Shown here: positions 45,915 to 57,750 of the stretch, piece after piece | Layout of the letters: the number at the start of each line of letters is the position of its first letter | Numbering within the stretch: the stretch's first letter is position 1 | Source: Sulfurisphaera ohwakuensis | GTDB lineage: Archaea; Thermoproteota; Thermoprotei_A; Sulfolobales; Sulfolobaceae | Direction: 5' to 3' | Assembly (NCBI RefSeq): GCF_009729055.1 | Contig: NZ_CP045484.1 | Span: 1,426,001 to 1,490,000, forward strand | DNA length: 64,000 nucleotides | The notes under the pieces: model-generated | What the model saw: only the letters and a program-made list of their open reading frames with translations | What the model was told of the DNA's origin: nothing | Databases searched by the model: none | Made by a program: the position numbers and the translations under genes

Positions 45915-46270
45915 TGAAACTGAGTGAGAATGAAGCCTCTAAGTTAATAGAAAAATTATGGTTTAGGCATACAGATTCTACTATAATAGCTGTTCTTCAA
46001 GATTACAAAACTAAAGAAGTTCTAATGGTTGGGCATATGAATAGAGAAGCAGTTTTTAAAACTTTGACAACTGGATATGTTCATTTTTGGTCACTAAGTA
46101 GGAAGAAGTTATGGTTAAAAGGAGAGACTAGTGGCCATTTTCAATTAGTTGAAGATTTTAAAATTGATTGTGATGGAGATGCTATGGTTTTCTTAGTCAA
46201 ATCGGTTGGCCCTGTATGTCATACTGGGAATAGGAGTTGCTTCTATAGGAATTTTTCAGATTTAATTTAA
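45911..46270 (+). CDS. hisI: phosphoribosyl-AMP cyclohydrolase
   Basis: A 119-residue monofunctional HisI. VHFWSLSRKKLWLKGETSGHFQ (about 59-80) and DCDGDAMVFLV hold the magnesium site; the zinc cysteines are C94-type in DCDGD and CHTGNRSC near the C-terminus. Last gene of the operon. All steps from PRPP to histidine are thus covered except histidinol-phosphate phosphatase. Confidence 0.96.
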   Translation: MMKLSENEASKLIEKLWFRHTDSTIIAVLQDYKTKEVLMVGHMNREAVFKTLTTGYVHFWSLSRKKLWLKGETSGHFQLVEDFKIDCDGDAMVFLVKSVGPVCHTGNRSCFYRNFSDLI

Positions 46271-46314
46271 TGAAGAGTTTAAAATATATGAAGTGGTAAT
46301 TAAATACGGTTAAA

Positions 46315-46722
46315 ATGTCTACTCAGCAAAATATTAACAAAGAGGAATGGAAGAAAAAGATTATGGAAGCTTTAACGCAAGTTTATGACCCAGAAATTCC
46401 AGTGGATATTGTAAATTTAGGTCTTATTTATGAATTAAAAATTAGCGATGAAGGGGATGTTTATGTTCGTATGGGATTAACGGCTCCTGGTTGCCCTGTT
46501 GTAGATGATTTAATTTATACAGTGGAGCAAGTAATTAAAGAAACAGTTCCTGCAAAATCAGTAGATGTAGATATTGATTTAGATACACCATGGAATCCGT
46601 TAAAAATGACCCCCGAGGGAAGAGAAAGGTTCAAGCAATTATATGGTTATGATATTGTTGAGATGTGGATTCAAACATATGGATTACCAGAAGGACAAGA
46701 TCAACAAGATCAGAAGGCATAA
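46315..46722 (+). CDS. MIP18/SufT-type Fe-S assembly protein (DUF59)
   Basis: A 135-residue protein with the DUF59 core ALTQVYDPEIPVDIVNLGLIYEL (about 19-41) and the reactive Cys in LTAPGCPVVDDL (about 57-68). Proteins of this family help load Fe-S clusters on targets or form part of the phenylacetate PaaD system. The C-terminal tail is Gln/Asp rich. Stands between the his operon and serS. ATG start with an AAT-rich promoter-like segment just upstream. Confidence 0.9.
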   Translation: MSTQQNINKEEWKKKIMEALTQVYDPEIPVDIVNLGLIYELKISDEGDVYVRMGLTAPGCPVVDDLIYTVEQVIKETVPAKSVDVDIDLDTPWNPLKMTPEGRERFKQLYGYDIVEMWIQTYGLPEGQDQQDQKA

Positions 46723-46746
46723 ATTCTTTTGTGTTTTTTGTTAATT

Positions 46747-48108
46747 GTGTCTTGGAGTATATTAGAGTTAGTTAGAAATAATCCGGATAAACTTAAGGAA
46801 TATATAAAAAGAAGATTTATAGATGTCTCTTTGGTTGATAGAGCTGTAGAGTTAGATAAAAAATGGAGACAAACACTACAAGAAGTAGAAAAGCTAAGGC
46901 ATGAGCACAATGTTATAAGCTCCTCTATTCCTAAGGCCAAACCAGAAGAGAGACAAGAGTTGATAAAGAAAGCAAAAGAATTGTTGAAGGCATTGGAAGA
47001 AAAGGAAAAAGAGCTAGATAATATAGAGAATGAAAGAGATAACATATTAATGCAATTGCCTAATATAGTAGATGATTCTGCTCCTATAGGGCCTGATGAA
47101 ACATATAGCGTTCCTATAAGATTTTGGGGAAAATTTAAAGTATATGAAAAAGATGAAGCTGAGTTTCTTAGTCAATTAAAAGGAAATAGGGTTGATTATG
47201 AAATTATACATTGGAAGCCAGTTGGACATGCAGATATGTTAGAAAATGTTCTAAAACTAGGAGATACCAAGAAAGCAGCAGAAGTAGCCGGTGCCAGATT
47301 CTACTATTTATTTGATGACATAGTTTGGTTAGATATTGCATTACTTAATTATGCAATAGACACGATGACAAGTAAAGGATATACTTTAGTACTTCCTCCA
47401 TATATGTTAAGAGGGGAGGTCATAAAGAGCGTTATTGATTTAGATACATTTAAGGACGCAATTTATAAGATAGAAAATGAAGATCTTTATCTTATTGCTA
47501 CCGCAGAACATCCAATAGCGGCCTTATACTTTAAGGAGGAAATACCTAAAGAGAAACTTCCATTAAAATATGTTGGTATAAGTCCTGCATTTAGGAAAGA
47601 AGCTGGAGCTGCAAATAAGGATTTGAAAGGTATATTTAGGGTTCATCAGTTTCATAAAGTGGAGCAATTTATCTTTTCATCTCCAGAAGATAGTTGGAAA
47701 TTACATGAAGAATTAATAAGGAATGCAGAAGAGATATTTCAAGGATTAGGATTACCATATAGGGTCATAAATATCGCAACTGGTGACTTAGGTGCATGTG
47801 CAGCTAAAAAGTATGATTTAGAAGTATGGATGCCTGCACAAGCTAAGTTTAGAGAGATGGTAAGTTGTAGTAATTGTCTTGATTGGCAGGCATATAGAAT
47901 GAGGATAAGATATGTAGAAAAGGGAGGTAAGAAAGGTTATGTACACACGTTAAATAGTACTGCTATAGCTAGTACTAGGACTATAACAGCAATCCTTGAA
48001 AATTACCAGAGAGAAGATGGTGTAGTTGAAATACCTAAAGTGCTCAAAAAATACTTAGAACCATTTAGTAGGGCTCCTAAAGATTACATATATCCTAGAA
48101 AAGAATAA
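46747..48108 (+). CDS. serS: seryl-tRNA synthetase
   Basis: About 453 residues from GTG 46747 ([16 protein letters not shown]), the start that best fits the family; an in-frame TTG at 46729 adds six hydrophobic residues and is unlikely. The N-terminal long coiled coil that grips the tRNA extra arm spans about 40-105. Motif 2 is [21 protein letters not shown] and motif 3 [16 protein letters not shown]. It serylates tRNA-Ser. Confidence 0.96.
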   Translation: MSWSILELVRNNPDKLKEYIKRRFIDVSLVDRAVELDKKWRQTLQEVEKLRHEHNVISSSIPKAKPEERQELIKKAKELLKALEEKEKELDNIENERDNILMQLPNIVDDSAPIGPDETYSVPIRFWGKFKVYEKDEAEFLSQLKGNRVDYEIIHWKPVGHADMLENVLKLGDTKKAAEVAGARFYYLFDDIVWLDIALLNYAIDTMTSKGYTLVLPPYMLRGEVIKSVIDLDTFKDAIYKIENEDLYLIATAEHPIAALYFKEEIPKEKLPLKYVGISPAFRKEAGAANKDLKGIFRVHQFHKVEQFIFSSPEDSWKLHEELIRNAEEIFQGLGLPYRVINIATGDLGACAAKKYDLEVWMPAQAKFREMVSCSNCLDWQAYRMRIRYVEKGGKKGYVHTLNSTAIASTRTITAILENYQREDGVVEIPKVLKKYLEPFSRAPKDYIYPRKE

Positions 48109-48128
48109 ATAAAGATATTTAATAAAAA

Positions 48129-49643
<1,515 letters not shown>

Positions 49644-49689
49644 GCAATCACCTCTCTTTATATAGTATATCTATATTTATAAAGACTGT

Positions 49690-49932
49690 TTATAAACTAC
49701 TTAAAACATTTCTTAATATCTTTCTAAGGTTCTCAGGTAAATCTTCTCTTTTCTCTATTGTCTTAGCATTACTTAAATCTTCGTTCCAGTCTTCTCCGTT
49801 AGAAAGTTTAGCAGAAGTTAAAACATAAAACGAATAGATTTTTTCTCCTTTCTCATTTCTACTTTCTTCTACTACAACTTGTCTATTTTTTAGGTTTAAT
49901 ACGTATTTAGCTTCTACGTTAGATATTTTCAT
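49690..49932 (-). CDS. hypothetical small protein
   Basis: 80 residues from ATG 49932 (MKISNVEAKYVLNL); an upstream start adds nine hydrophobic residues that overlap the divergent promoter and is less likely. Mainly beta strands then a helix with an acidic, polar middle (NGEDWNEDLSNAK). No cysteine in the mature part and no known motif. Divergent from the HIT gene. Confidence 0.7.
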   Translation of the reverse strand: MKISNVEAKYVLNLKNRQVVVEESRNEKGEKIYSFYVLTSAKLSNGEDWNEDLSNAKTIEKREDLPENLRKILRNVLSSL

Positions 49933-49985
49933 CAGCTTATAGTAAAGGAAGCAAAACATTAAAGTTTTTACTCTATTTATAATCG

Positions 49986-50411
49986 ATGCAAGTAGATAAT
50001 TGTATATTTTGTAAAATAGTTAAAGGAGAGATAAAATCACAAAAAGTCTATGAGGACCAAGAAATAATGGCATTTTTAGATATTAATCCAGTTAATAAGG
50101 GTCATGTTCTAGTAATTCCTAAAGATCACTATGAAAATATTTTCGATGTTCCAAAAGAGAAATTAGGCAAAGTGATAGAAGTTGTACAGAAAGTTGCAAT
50201 AGCGTTAAGAAAGATGGGAGCAGATGGGGTAAATATTGTATCTAACAATGGTAAAGCAGCTGAACAACATATATTTCATCTACATATCCATGTAATTCCA
50301 AGATATTTTAATGATGGAAAAGATATTGACTCCATGTCTAAAAGGACAAAATATAACGATGAAAAGGAAATGTCAGAATATGCTGAGAAGATAAGATTAT
50401 TCCTCATCTGA
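49986..50411 (+). CDS. HIT-family nucleotide hydrolase
   Basis: A 141-residue histidine-triad protein: N-terminal [11 protein letters not shown] zinc-type Cys pair, [22 protein letters not shown], and the triad [12 protein letters not shown] (about 98-109). Hint-type enzymes hydrolyse adenosine phosphoramidates or dinucleoside polyphosphates. Close to the branch with conserved CxxC. Tail overlaps the zinc-ribbon gene by 15 bases. Confidence 0.93.
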   Translation: MQVDNCIFCKIVKGEIKSQKVYEDQEIMAFLDINPVNKGHVLVIPKDHYENIFDVPKEKLGKVIEVVQKVAIALRKMGADGVNIVSNNGKAAEQHIFHLHIHVIPRYFNDGKDIDSMSKRTKYNDEKEMSEYAEKIRLFLI

Positions 50412-50702
50412 CTCTGTTTCTTCACTTAATTCTTCTCTTAATAGTTCTAATCCAACTTCTTTATAATATTCTTCTCTTTCTTGTTCTAATTGCTCTTCTT
50501 CTAATTTTCTCTCTCCTTTATCACTAACTAATGACGTGGTAAGTACTCTACTATTTTTGTCCTTTTGTTCTTTTACACTATATTCTTTTTTATCCTTGGC
50601 TGTAAGTTCCATCTCGTAACCGCACTTAGTACATCTCAGTATCTCTTTTCCGTCCTTCTTAGTCGGTATCATTACTCCTCCACATTTAGGGCAGAACTTC
50701 AT
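50397..50702 (-). CDS. TFS/RPB9-like single zinc ribbon protein lacking the cleavage ribbon
   Basis: 101 residues from ATG 50702, behind a GGTGA sequence; the longer frame upstream lies in the promoter (a TTTTATATGG box). The N-terminus [23 protein letters not shown] continues to a second TKCGYEM pair, the N-ribbon of transcription factor S. The second ribbon with the catalytic DE pair is missing; instead there is a 60-residue acidic helical tail ending ETESDEE. It could bind RNA polymerase without stimulating cleavage. Confidence 0.75.
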   Translation of the reverse strand: MKFCPKCGGVMIPTKKDGKEILRCTKCGYEMELTAKDKKEYSVKEQKDKNSRVLTTSLVSDKGERKLEEEQLEQEREEYYKEVGLELLREELSEETESDEE

Positions 50703-50775
50703 TATTTCACCATATAAAAGAGTAAAGTCATAATACTGTATATAAGGCTTTTGGTAATGATTTATCATTAAAAAT

Positions 50776-51252
50776 TCATATTACTCTTATTCTTGGATCC
50801 TCCTTAACAACATTTAAAACAATGCTAGTGTGCGTTCTTTCAACTTTTGGGTTCTTTAGTAAGTTTTTAAGAAAGCTATCTAAATCTTCTACGCTTCTGA
50901 ACTTAGCAACTATTGCAACATCATATTCTCCTACAATATCATAAACTGCTATAACATTATCATAATTTGAGATTTCCTTTTCAAATTCAACCAAATGTTT
51001 ACCATCTACTTTAGCCATAATAATACTAGTGAGAGAATAGCCTAATTTAGTATAGTCTAATAATGCTATAAAACCTTTTACAACACCTTCCTGCATTAAC
51101 CTAAGGAGTCTATTATGTAATGTTGCAGGAGAAACGTTCATTTCTTCTGCTAATCTTCTTAAACTAACTCTTGAATCTCTTAACAACTCCATAAGCAATT
51201 TTTTATCTACCGTATCTATTTCAACACGTCTTTTATCCGACATAAATTTCAT
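50776..51252 (-). CDS. Lrp/AsnC-family transcription regulator
   Basis: About 158 residues (ATG 51252, or ATG 51243 giving [10 protein letters not shown]). N-terminal helix-turn-helix [29 protein letters not shown] (about 24-52) and the C-terminal RAM domain with [12 protein letters not shown] (about 107-118). Position and sequence fit the Sulfolobus Lrp that lies upstream of the pyr genes. The promoter has a TTTTTTAATC box around 51270. Autoregulation is typical of the family. Confidence 0.88.
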   Translation of the reverse strand: MKFMSDKRRVEIDTVDKKLLMELLRDSRVSLRRLAEEMNVSPATLHNRLLRLMQEGVVKGFIALLDYTKLGYSLTSIIMAKVDGKHLVEFEKEISNYDNVIAVYDIVGEYDVAIVAKFRSVEDLDSFLKNLLKNPKVERTHTSIVLNVVKEDPRIRVI

Positions 51253-51302
51253 AATAAAATTGATGAGGTGATTAAAAAATTTTCATCTTACGAAGGGATT
51301 TA

Positions 51303-51911
51303 TCATGCAAACTTTAGTTGAGATATACCTTGTAGTATTAGCTGAACTCCAAATGCAGCAATAATTATTGCAGTAAATCTACCAGCAGCTACTGTACCAG
51401 TTTCACCTAGTGCTTTTACTATGAAAGGTCCAGTTAGTAGAGATAAGTAAACTAGAAAAGTAACTATTAAACTACTTATTATTAAAATTAATGGACTATA
51501 ACTAACCGACAATGTTATCAATGCAGTCATTGTTCCTGGTCCTACAAGAAGTGGGGTCGCAATTGGTGTTATAATTGCCTCTTCTAGTTTTCTAACAAAT
51601 CTTAATTGCTGGAAACCGCCCATGGTATCTACTCCAAGGTATACAAGTAGAATTCCTCCAGCTATTTCAAGTGCTTGAGGCGAAATTCCTAGGAAGTCTA
51701 ATAATGGTCTTCCTAATATAGAGAAAATTATTAGAAGAATTATGATAGCTATAGTTATCTTATTAACTATAAAGTTCCAACTGACTTTTTTATCAGATCC
51801 CTCTTTAATAGCCTCTTCATATACTGCTAATAGATATGGAAGGACTGAAAAAGGATCTATTATAGCAAATAACTTTACTGTTATAACAGCTATAGCATCT
51901 AAACTACTCAT
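51303..51911 (-). CDS. MarC-family membrane protein
   Basis: A 202-residue protein with about six transmembrane helices. [14 protein letters not shown] near residue 15-28 and [11 protein letters not shown] (about 122-132) are the conserved parts of the MarC/SnatA (UPF0056) family; some members export small neutral amino acids, most are uncharacterised. The start overlaps the preceding gene by four bases, so it seems to be the last gene of the pyrB arm transcript. Confidence 0.88.
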   Translation of the reverse strand: MSSLDAIAVITVKLFAIIDPFSVLPYLLAVYEEAIKEGSDKKVSWNFIVNKITIAIIILLIIFSILGRPLLDFLGISPQALEIAGGILLVYLGVDTMGGFQQLRFVRKLEEAIITPIATPLLVGPGTMTALITLSVSYSPLILIISSLIVTFLVYLSLLTGPFIVKALGETGTVAAGRFTAIIIAAFGVQLILQGISQLKFA

Positions 51912-52216
51912 TCTAATAAGCCTATAATATCTTTAAGATTTTTAATTCTCTCATCTTTATTTTCAATAAGAGTAGCTAATAGTAATTTACTAATTATCTT
52001 ATACAATCTAGATATTTCTTTTTTGCACTCATCATTACTTTTTTCAAGTTCTGTAACTCTTCCCTCTATTCCTTGAAGCGACATGTACAATTCTGTAAGT
52101 AATTCTTCTTCACTATGCTCATGATGATGGTGATGCTGTTCCTCTTCCTCTACCTCTCTTTGAATCTCGTTTAAGTCCTCTTCACTTTTAGGTATCTTGT
52201 CTATCCTGAACTTCAT
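51908..52216 (-). CDS. hypothetical coiled-coil protein with His-rich segment
   Basis: A 102-residue acidic protein. Residues about 22-37 form an E-rich then His-rich cluster ([12 protein letters not shown]), followed by a heptad-repeat helix ([22 protein letters not shown]). A His run of this sort may bind Ni, Zn or Cu, but this is inference. It overlaps the preceding gene by 29 bases and marC by four, so all are probably cotranscribed. No family recognised. Confidence 0.75.
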   Translation of the reverse strand: MKFRIDKIPKSEEDLNEIQREVEEEEQHHHHHEHSEEELLTELYMSLQGIEGRVTELEKSNDECKKEISRLYKIISKLLLATLIENKDERIKNLKDIIGLLE

Positions 52217-52499
52217 CTTCTTCTACCTCCGTATCCACATTTTTAACATTACTTATATCATTATCTTGAATAATTAGTTTATCAACGCCCATTCTTAAAT
52301 AATGTTTAATAACAACTGATATCTTTCCAGCAGCTCTAGTTGCTATACATTCTGTCTCTACTATATCACCATCAATTGTTTCTACGACAACTTTAGCCAT
52401 CTTTTTACTTTCATCGCAATATTCAACGTTAACAGATTTTATCTTACCCATAAAAAGAAGAGATTCTATATCCCTTCCTTTCATAGTCATTCTTGTCAT
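52188..52499 (-). CDS. hypothetical small beta-rich protein after pyrD
   Basis: A 103-residue protein: N-terminal beta strands ([23 protein letters not shown]), a [18 protein letters not shown] segment, and a very acidic C-terminus ([12 protein letters not shown]). Start overlaps the pyrD stop by four bases, typical of translational coupling. Extra genes at the end of the pyrB arm are known in Sulfolobus, but their role is unknown. No family recognised by me. Confidence 0.75.
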   Translation of the reverse strand: MTRMTMKGRDIESLLFMGKIKSVNVEYCDESKKMAKVVVETIDGDIVETECIATRAAGKISVVIKHYLRMGVDKLIIQDNDISNVKNVDTEVEEDEVQDRQDT

Positions 52500-53362
52500 T
52501 TTTTCACTGCTACACCTATTATATCTGAATATTTTAATCCTTTTTCTTTTAAATATTCTTCCATTTCTTTTCTTATCCTTATAATACTAGAATATCCTTC
52601 ATCAATGATTACAGTACCAAGCCCTATTAATTTTGCACCAACAGACATTAGCTCAATAGCATCTATCCCGGAAAAGACACCACCCATACCTATAATATCA
52701 ACGTTATACTCTTTATACACGTCATGGATAATTCTTACGGCTAGAGGATGAATGCATTTCCCAGATATTCCTCCAGTACCATAATGCATGACTTTCTTAA
52801 ATGTCTCTACATCTATGACCATTCCTTTTACTGTGTTAATAAGTGAAAGCCCGTCAGCTCCAGCAGATATAGCTCGACCAGCACTCTCTATTATATTATC
52901 CCAAGGCCCTAACTTAACAAATACGGGTTTATTAGTTACTCCTTTCACATTCTTTACGACCTCATAAACGTAAGAAGCTAGACTTTCTCCATACCCCTTC
53001 CTATTAGGGCTACTCAAGTTTAATTCAATGATCTCCCCTCTGTCAACTCTCTTTATAACTTCCATTATCTCATCAATACTACTTCCACCAACACTAACAA
53101 TTAGCTTGCACTCCTCTTCATTTATTTTCTTTAGTTCGTCTATTCCTGGGTTTCCAAGACCGATAGCATTAAGATAACACTTATCATGAAATTTTACTAG
53201 TGTAGGTGGATCATGGGGGTTAAGTGGCTTAAGAGTCAATGTTTTAGTTGTTATAGCAGATGGTAAGTAGTTTTTGCACACTTCTTGTATTTTAGATAAT
53301 GTTACTATGCCAGAAGATATGATAATAGGATCTTTAAACTGGATACCTGCTAGATTTATCAA
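52496..53362 (-). CDS. pyrD: dihydroorotate dehydrogenase, class 1B type
   Basis: A 288-residue FMN barrel. [19 protein letters not shown] at the start, [28 protein letters not shown] (about 113-125), the catalytic Ser/Cys-region and [17 protein letters not shown]. It oxidises dihydroorotate; pairing with PyrK indicates electron transfer through FAD and a 2Fe-2S centre. TTG start at 53362, overlapping pyrC by 29 bases. Confidence 0.93.
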   Translation of the reverse strand: MINLAGIQFKDPIIISSGIVTLSKIQEVCKNYLPSAITTKTLTLKPLNPHDPPTLVKFHDKCYLNAIGLGNPGIDELKKINEEECKLIVSVGGSSIDEIMEVIKRVDRGEIIELNLSSPNRKGYGESLASYVYEVVKNVKGVTNKPVFVKLGPWDNIIESAGRAISAGADGLSLINTVKGMVIDVETFKKVMHYGTGGISGKCIHPLAVRIIHDVYKEYNVDIIGMGGVFSGIDAIELMSVGAKLIGLGTVIIDEGYSSIIRIRKEMEEYLKEKGLKYSDIIGVAVKK

Positions 53363-54503
53363 ACGCGTTTACACCTCTTATCGGTAATACATTTTTCCCA
53401 TCAAAAGCTATTTTACCTTGGACAATAGTAAACTCAACTTTTGCTTCTAGGGGGAAATTATCTAAAGGTGTTTCAGTAACTTTAGAGAATTTAGTCCTAT
53501 ATTTCCAATCATTTTTACTAATAATTGTAAAATTAGCAACATACCCAATTCTTATTTCTCCATAAGGTATATTAAGAATTTTAGCTGGATTTTTTGAAAG
53601 TAGATTTACGGCTCTTTCTATGTTTAATAAATCCTTAAAAACAAGTGAATAGATAAAGGGAGTAGTAAATGAAACAGCCGCAATACCAGCTGGGCACAGC
53701 TCATAATCTAGGTTTTTCTCATCTTTTGAATGAGGTGCATGATCACTCACAATTGTATCAACTTCAAATAATGCTCTCCAAAGCCCTAACCTGGTTAAAT
53801 AATCTCTTATTGGAGGATTAACTTTCGTAATACAATCTCTTTCACCATTAACTAGAAGATGATGTGGCGTAATATCAGTAGAGAAACCTAGTTCTTTGGC
53901 TATTTTTACTGTTTCGTAGTTTGTAATATGTGTAATATGAACGTTTCCTTGAACATAATGAAGGGCTGCTATTTCCATCCATATATTTCTTAACTTTCTT
54001 GGTACTTTTAATGCCAGCGGTATTTCTGGGTGAAGTACTTTTAATTTCTTGCTTTTTTGTAACAACACTTTAGTCTCTGTTCTGTCTAAATCTTCTGGGT
54101 AAATCTTGTATCCAGCAATAGGTAAAGTATCTATTTTTTCTATTTCTTTAGTTACACCAGAATATATTCCGAAATCAGTTCTTGAATAATTTTCAAATTC
54201 TCTTATCCTTTCAATTACTCTCTCGTAAGTATTAACTGGTGGTAAAGTATTTGGCATATCTACAATAAGTCCTATGCCTCCATATGCTGCTTCACTAGTT
54301 GCTGTTGCGACAGTTTCTTTATAAGATAATTGCGCTCCTCTTACATGGACATGCATATCTATTGAGGCTGGTAGTATAAGTTGGTTTTCCTTAAATTCTA
54401 TGTCTGGTTTGCAGTCTTTTTTAATATTTTTTATAAATCTATCAATTTGAATACAGATAGTATCAATTGAATTATTAAACCATGCTTTTCCCTTAATCCA
54501 CAA
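53334..54503 (-). CDS. pyrC: dihydroorotase
   Basis: A 389-residue amidohydrolase. Metal-binding DMHVHVRG (His pair, about residues 49-56), middle His in HITHITN (about 200-206), and [10 protein letters not shown] (about 268-277). It closes carbamoyl aspartate to dihydroorotate. TTG start following a GGTGAG sequence at 54510-54515 that lies within pyrK. Fourth gene of the pyrB-I-K-C-D arm. Confidence 0.93.
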   Translation of the reverse strand: MWIKGKAWFNNSIDTICIQIDRFIKNIKKDCKPDIEFKENQLILPASIDMHVHVRGAQLSYKETVATATSEAAYGGIGLIVDMPNTLPPVNTYERVIERIREFENYSRTDFGIYSGVTKEIEKIDTLPIAGYKIYPEDLDRTETKVLLQKSKKLKVLHPEIPLALKVPRKLRNIWMEIAALHYVQGNVHITHITNYETVKIAKELGFSTDITPHHLLVNGERDCITKVNPPIRDYLTRLGLWRALFEVDTIVSDHAPHSKDEKNLDYELCPAGIAAVSFTTPFIYSLVFKDLLNIERAVNLLSKNPAKILNIPYGEIRIGYVANFTIISKNDWKYRTKFSKVTETPLDNFPLEAKVEFTIVQGKIAFDGKNVLPIRGVNAFDKSSRYPV

Positions 54504-55080
54504 TTTTACTCACCTTTATAAGAGGTCCATCAATACATGCAAGATTCTCCTTAATTTCACAAACTCCACAAACTCCTAACATACAATTCATTTTTACCCA
54601 TCTTACGTAAACTAATGCTTCTTTAGGCAAGGAAGAGATCATATCTTTTGGTACAGAGGCAATTATAAGGTCAGCTTTTTCATCGTCTGCTTTAGGGAAC
54701 TCTTTAGTATTGCATTCAATGCATCTCACTTTTACATTAATTCCTTTTCTTTTAGCTTCTCTTAATATATAAAGAATGTCGTAAAGAAGGTCTTTATACG
54801 CAATTCCTAGTATGCTTGATACTGTAAGCTTTAATGGTCTTCCTAAAGGTCCTTTTATAAGTATTTTCTTTCTATCTCGTATTAAATCATAAATTTTTGG
54901 CGATACATGCAAAAATAAGATTCCCTCATAATAATCAGTTATACTCAACGGAATCTCTTTCTCTCCAGCTATAATTAAACTTACGAATTGCCCTGGCTGA
55001 GGTTTTTGTGGGAAAAAAGTAGCAATTTCGTATAAATTATTGCTAATCTTTTTAGAGTATAAAATTTCAGAATAAATCAA
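54493..55080 (-). CDS. pyrK: dihydroorotate dehydrogenase electron transfer subunit
   Basis: A 195-residue protein with a ferredoxin reductase-like FAD domain ([16 protein letters not shown]) and a C-terminal 2Fe-2S site [17 protein letters not shown] (C-x4-C-x2-C-x8-C, about 166-182). It passes electrons from PyrD to an acceptor. The NAD-binding region is weak and shorter than in bacterial PyrK (about 260 residues), so the final acceptor may differ. Overlaps pyrI by four bases. Confidence 0.88.
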   Translation of the reverse strand: MIYSEILYSKKISNNLYEIATFFPQKPQPGQFVSLIIAGEKEIPLSITDYYEGILFLHVSPKIYDLIRDRKKILIKGPLGRPLKLTVSSILGIAYKDLLYDILYILREAKRKGINVKVRCIECNTKEFPKADDEKADLIIASVPKDMISSLPKEALVYVRWVKMNCMLGVCGVCEIKENLACIDGPLIKVSKIVD

Positions 55081-55559
55081 CTTTTGCTACCCAAAATTTG
55101 TTTTAGAATTTCATTTTCGTCTATTACTGTATCACAGTATACGCATTTCATTTTTAACGGTTTTTCACTTATTTTCTTAAATTCTGGCATTGCCTCAACA
55201 TCATTGTTGGTAATGCACATTAAGTTAGTACATTTTAGGAGACCTTTAACAACATCTGGTATCTTTAGTTTCTTTTTCTCAACTACCTCGTAATCTCTAA
55301 TTATGTTTATTGTAGCAGTAGGTGCTATTAACGTTATTAGGTTAGCTTCTTTTTCATCTACCTCTTTATTCTCGATCTTTACAATATCTTTCTTACCCAT
55401 CTTTTTGCTTTCTACATTCATAACCAGAGCTATTCTATAACCTTCTGCAATTTTTAATATTCTAAGTACAGCTAAAGCTCTTCCTGCCGGTATGTGGTCT
55501 ATTACTGTGCCATTTTTAATTTTACTTACTATTAGTTCTTTTTTATTAACGGTCTCCAT
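55077..55559 (-). CDS. pyrI: aspartate carbamoyltransferase regulatory subunit
   Basis: About 160 residues from ATG 55559 ([14 protein letters not shown]); the GTG nine bases upstream is part of the GGTGA ribosome binding site. [22 protein letters not shown] is the nucleotide effector domain and the zinc site is in CTNLMC (about 110-115) and CVYC. Zinc joins it to PyrB. Lies two bases after the pyrB stop. Confidence 0.95.
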   Translation of the reverse strand: METVNKKELIVSKIKNGTVIDHIPAGRALAVLRILKIAEGYRIALVMNVESKKMGKKDIVKIENKEVDEKEANLITLIAPTATINIIRDYEVVEKKKLKIPDVVKGLLKCTNLMCITNNDVEAMPEFKKISEKPLKMKCVYCDTVIDENEILKQILGSKS

Positions 55560-55560
55560 T

Positions 55561-56457
55561 TTATTCACCTACAATCTTATGGAAGATTGCCATTCTTACT
55601 GGAACAGCGTAAGAAGCTTGCTCAAAATACTTAGCTTGAGGAGTCTTATCTACTTCTCTACTAATCTCGTTGACTCTAGGCAATGCGTGTAAAATTATTG
55701 CATCTTTCCTCATTTTGGATACTAAATTCATGTCTACCACATAACTTTCCTTAACTTTTTCATACTCACTTTCATCTGGGAATCTCTCTTTTTGAATTCT
55801 AGTAACATACAGCACATCTATCTCTTCAATAACCTCATTATAATCAATAACTTCTCTGTAAGGATAATTCAATTCTTCTAATATTTCTTTTCTAGCAGAT
55901 AATTGTGGAGGAGAGATCAAGTAAACTTTTTTTGGCTTAAATCTTGTTAGTGCTCTTAAAAAGCTATTAACTACTCTAGCATACCTAAGATCTCCCATTA
56001 AGCCGAATGTTAAACCGTCTATGTTTTTGAAATTTCTATAAATTGTGTAAAAATCTATAACTGTCTGTGTTGGATGTTCATGTTTCCCATCCCCTGCGTT
56101 AATCACGGGTATTTCTGAAATTTCTGAAGCAAATTTTGCTGCTCCATCGAATTTATGTCTAATCACTATCATATCAGCATAATTGTTTAGCATTCTAATT
56201 GTATCAGCTAGATTTTCTCCCTTTGCAATAGAAGTGCCTTCCTCTCCAGAAAATCCTATAGTTGATGCTCCTAGGTTTATTGCTGCTTTACTAAAGCTTA
56301 AATACGTTCTAGTACTAGGTTCAAAGAATGCTAATGCTACAGTTTTCTCTTTCAATATTTTTGGAAATATTGGCATATTTCGTAATTTATCAGTCAATTC
56401 GAATAATTCATCAAAATCGCTTTTTGAAAAATCATATACTGATATTATATCCTTCAC
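55561..56457 (-). CDS. pyrB: aspartate carbamoyltransferase catalytic subunit
   Basis: A 298-residue enzyme with carbamoyl phosphate motif [12 protein letters not shown] (about 44-55), [10 protein letters not shown] (about 127-136) and late [10 protein letters not shown]. It makes carbamoyl aspartate and forms an allosteric assembly with PyrI. GTG start at 56457. First gene of the leftward pyr arm. Confidence 0.96.
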   Translation of the reverse strand: MKDIISVYDFSKSDFDELFELTDKLRNMPIFPKILKEKTVALAFFEPSTRTYLSFSKAAINLGASTIGFSGEEGTSIAKGENLADTIRMLNNYADMIVIRHKFDGAAKFASEISEIPVINAGDGKHEHPTQTVIDFYTIYRNFKNIDGLTFGLMGDLRYARVVNSFLRALTRFKPKKVYLISPPQLSARKEILEELNYPYREVIDYNEVIEEIDVLYVTRIQKERFPDESEYEKVKESYVVDMNLVSKMRKDAIILHALPRVNEISREVDKTPQAKYFEQASYAVPVRMAIFHKIVGE

Positions 56458-56519
56458 AAATGCCCTTTATTTATCTTCGTTCAATGATTATTTAAACTCT
56501 TTCTTTCATAATCTAATTC
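56458..56519. promoter_or_regulatory. shared promoter region of bipolar pyr operon
   Basis: Only 62 bases separate the divergent pyrB and pyrE starts. TTTAAA at 56491-56496 is symmetrical: its centre is 26 bases before the pyrE ATG, predicting a leaderless message, and 36 bases before the pyrB GTG, leaving a leader of about ten. One box A may serve both directions, or overlapping boxes may. The bipolar layout is known from S. acidocaldarius; the shared box is my inference. Confidence 0.5.
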
Positions 56520-57107
56520 ATGGATTTTATTAAATCCTTAGTTGAGAATAAGCTTCTCTTGATAGGTAATTTCGTTTTAACATCTGGGAAGATAAGCCCA
56601 TATTATCTAGATTTAAGAAGATTATCTAATTACTATGAAATTTTTTCTGATACTGTAAATAAGGCAATAGATAAGATAAAAAATATAGATTTTGATATGA
56701 TCATAGGAATAGCAACTGGAGGAATTCCTTTTGCATCATTCATATCTTGCAGAATGGGAAAGCCTTTAGGATATATAAGAATGGAAAAGAAAGGGTATGG
56801 TACAGATAAGATCCTTGAGGCAGATGTAAGCGGAAGGAAGATACTCTTAGTTGATGATGTTGCTACTACAGGTGGATCCCTAAGTAAGGCCGTTGAGATA
56901 ATTAACTCTGAAGGCGGAAGAGTTGTAGCAAGTTTAGTTATAGTTGATAGAGAAGAAGGTGCAGAGAAAAAACTAGGTGAGTATGGAGTCAAACTAATTT
57001 CTGTATATAAAATTAGGGAGATTTTGGAGTATTTGCTAAATTCTAGTTTAATTTCGGATAACGATAAAAATAATATAAAAGAATATTTGGTGAAAAATAT
57101 TGAATAG
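56520..57107 (+). CDS. pyrE: orotate phosphoribosyltransferase
   Basis: A 195-residue enzyme with the PRPP loop [13 protein letters not shown] (about 114-126), and [11 protein letters not shown] (about 63-73). It joins orotate to PRPP to give OMP. Its last bases overlap pyrF, so both are coupled. Confidence 0.95.
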   Translation: MDFIKSLVENKLLLIGNFVLTSGKISPYYLDLRRLSNYYEIFSDTVNKAIDKIKNIDFDMIIGIATGGIPFASFISCRMGKPLGYIRMEKKGYGTDKILEADVSGRKILLVDDVATTGGSLSKAVEIINSEGGRVVASLVIVDREEGAEKKLGEYGVKLISVYKIREILEYLLNSSLISDNDKNNIKEYLVKNIE

Positions 57108-57750
57108 AGTGATTCTTTCGTTAGATAGACAAATACCTCTTTCTACTCTATCAGAAATAAATAAATATATACATAAGGTTAAAATAGGCTATCCATTAAT
57201 TCTTGAAAATATAGAATATCTAGATGATATAGTAAAACTCCACTGGGATGAAATAATATTTGATTTAAAACTTGCTGATATAGATAATACTATGGTTCTT
57301 ATAGTATCTAAATTTATTAATTACGCAGATTCTTTCATTGCACATTCTTTTGTAGGCATTGAAGGCGCCTTAGATAAATTATCAGAATTTTTGAAAAATC
57401 AGAATAAGTCCTTATATCTTGTCTTATCAATGTCTCATAAAGGCTGGAATGATGAATTTTACCCTTATTTAAAAAATATAGCTAAGACAATAGATCCTAA
57501 AGGATTTGTAGTTGGTGCAACTAGACCTAACATGATCAGAATTGTAAGGAATGATTTTAGGAATAAAATAATCATTTCTCCTGGAGTTGGTGCTCAAGGG
57601 GCTATGATTGGTGATGCTATCTGTAATGGAGCTGATTATGAAATAATAGGAAGAAGTATATATGAGTCTAAAGACCCTGTAACTGAAGCAAAGAAAATAA
57701 TTGAGACTCAAGAAGTGAAAATTAATGAGTGCAAAAGAACAGAAAATTAA
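57100..57750 (+). CDS. pyrF: orotidine 5'-phosphate decarboxylase
   Basis: A 216-residue barrel. Catalytic array Asp-Lys-x-x-Asp in [11 protein letters not shown] (about 52-62), and phosphate-binding [15 protein letters not shown] near 164-178 followed by IIGRSIYES. It starts at TTG 57100, overlapping pyrE by eight bases. It completes UMP synthesis. Confidence 0.94.
   Translation: MNRVILSLDRQIPLSTLSEINKYIHKVKIGYPLILENIEYLDDIVKLHWDEIIFDLKLADIDNTMVLIVSKFINYADSFIAHSFVGIEGALDKLSEFLKNQNKSLYLVLSMSHKGWNDEFYPYLKNIAKTIDPKGFVVGATRPNMIRIVRNDFRNKIIISPGVGAQGAMIGDAICNGADYEIIGRSIYESKDPVTEAKKIIETQEVKINECKRTEN

Noticed and set aside
48109..48128. Possible terminator hairpin between serS and the radical SAM gene
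   Set aside because: Only 20 bases of AT-rich sequence without a stem; a terminator cannot be supported.
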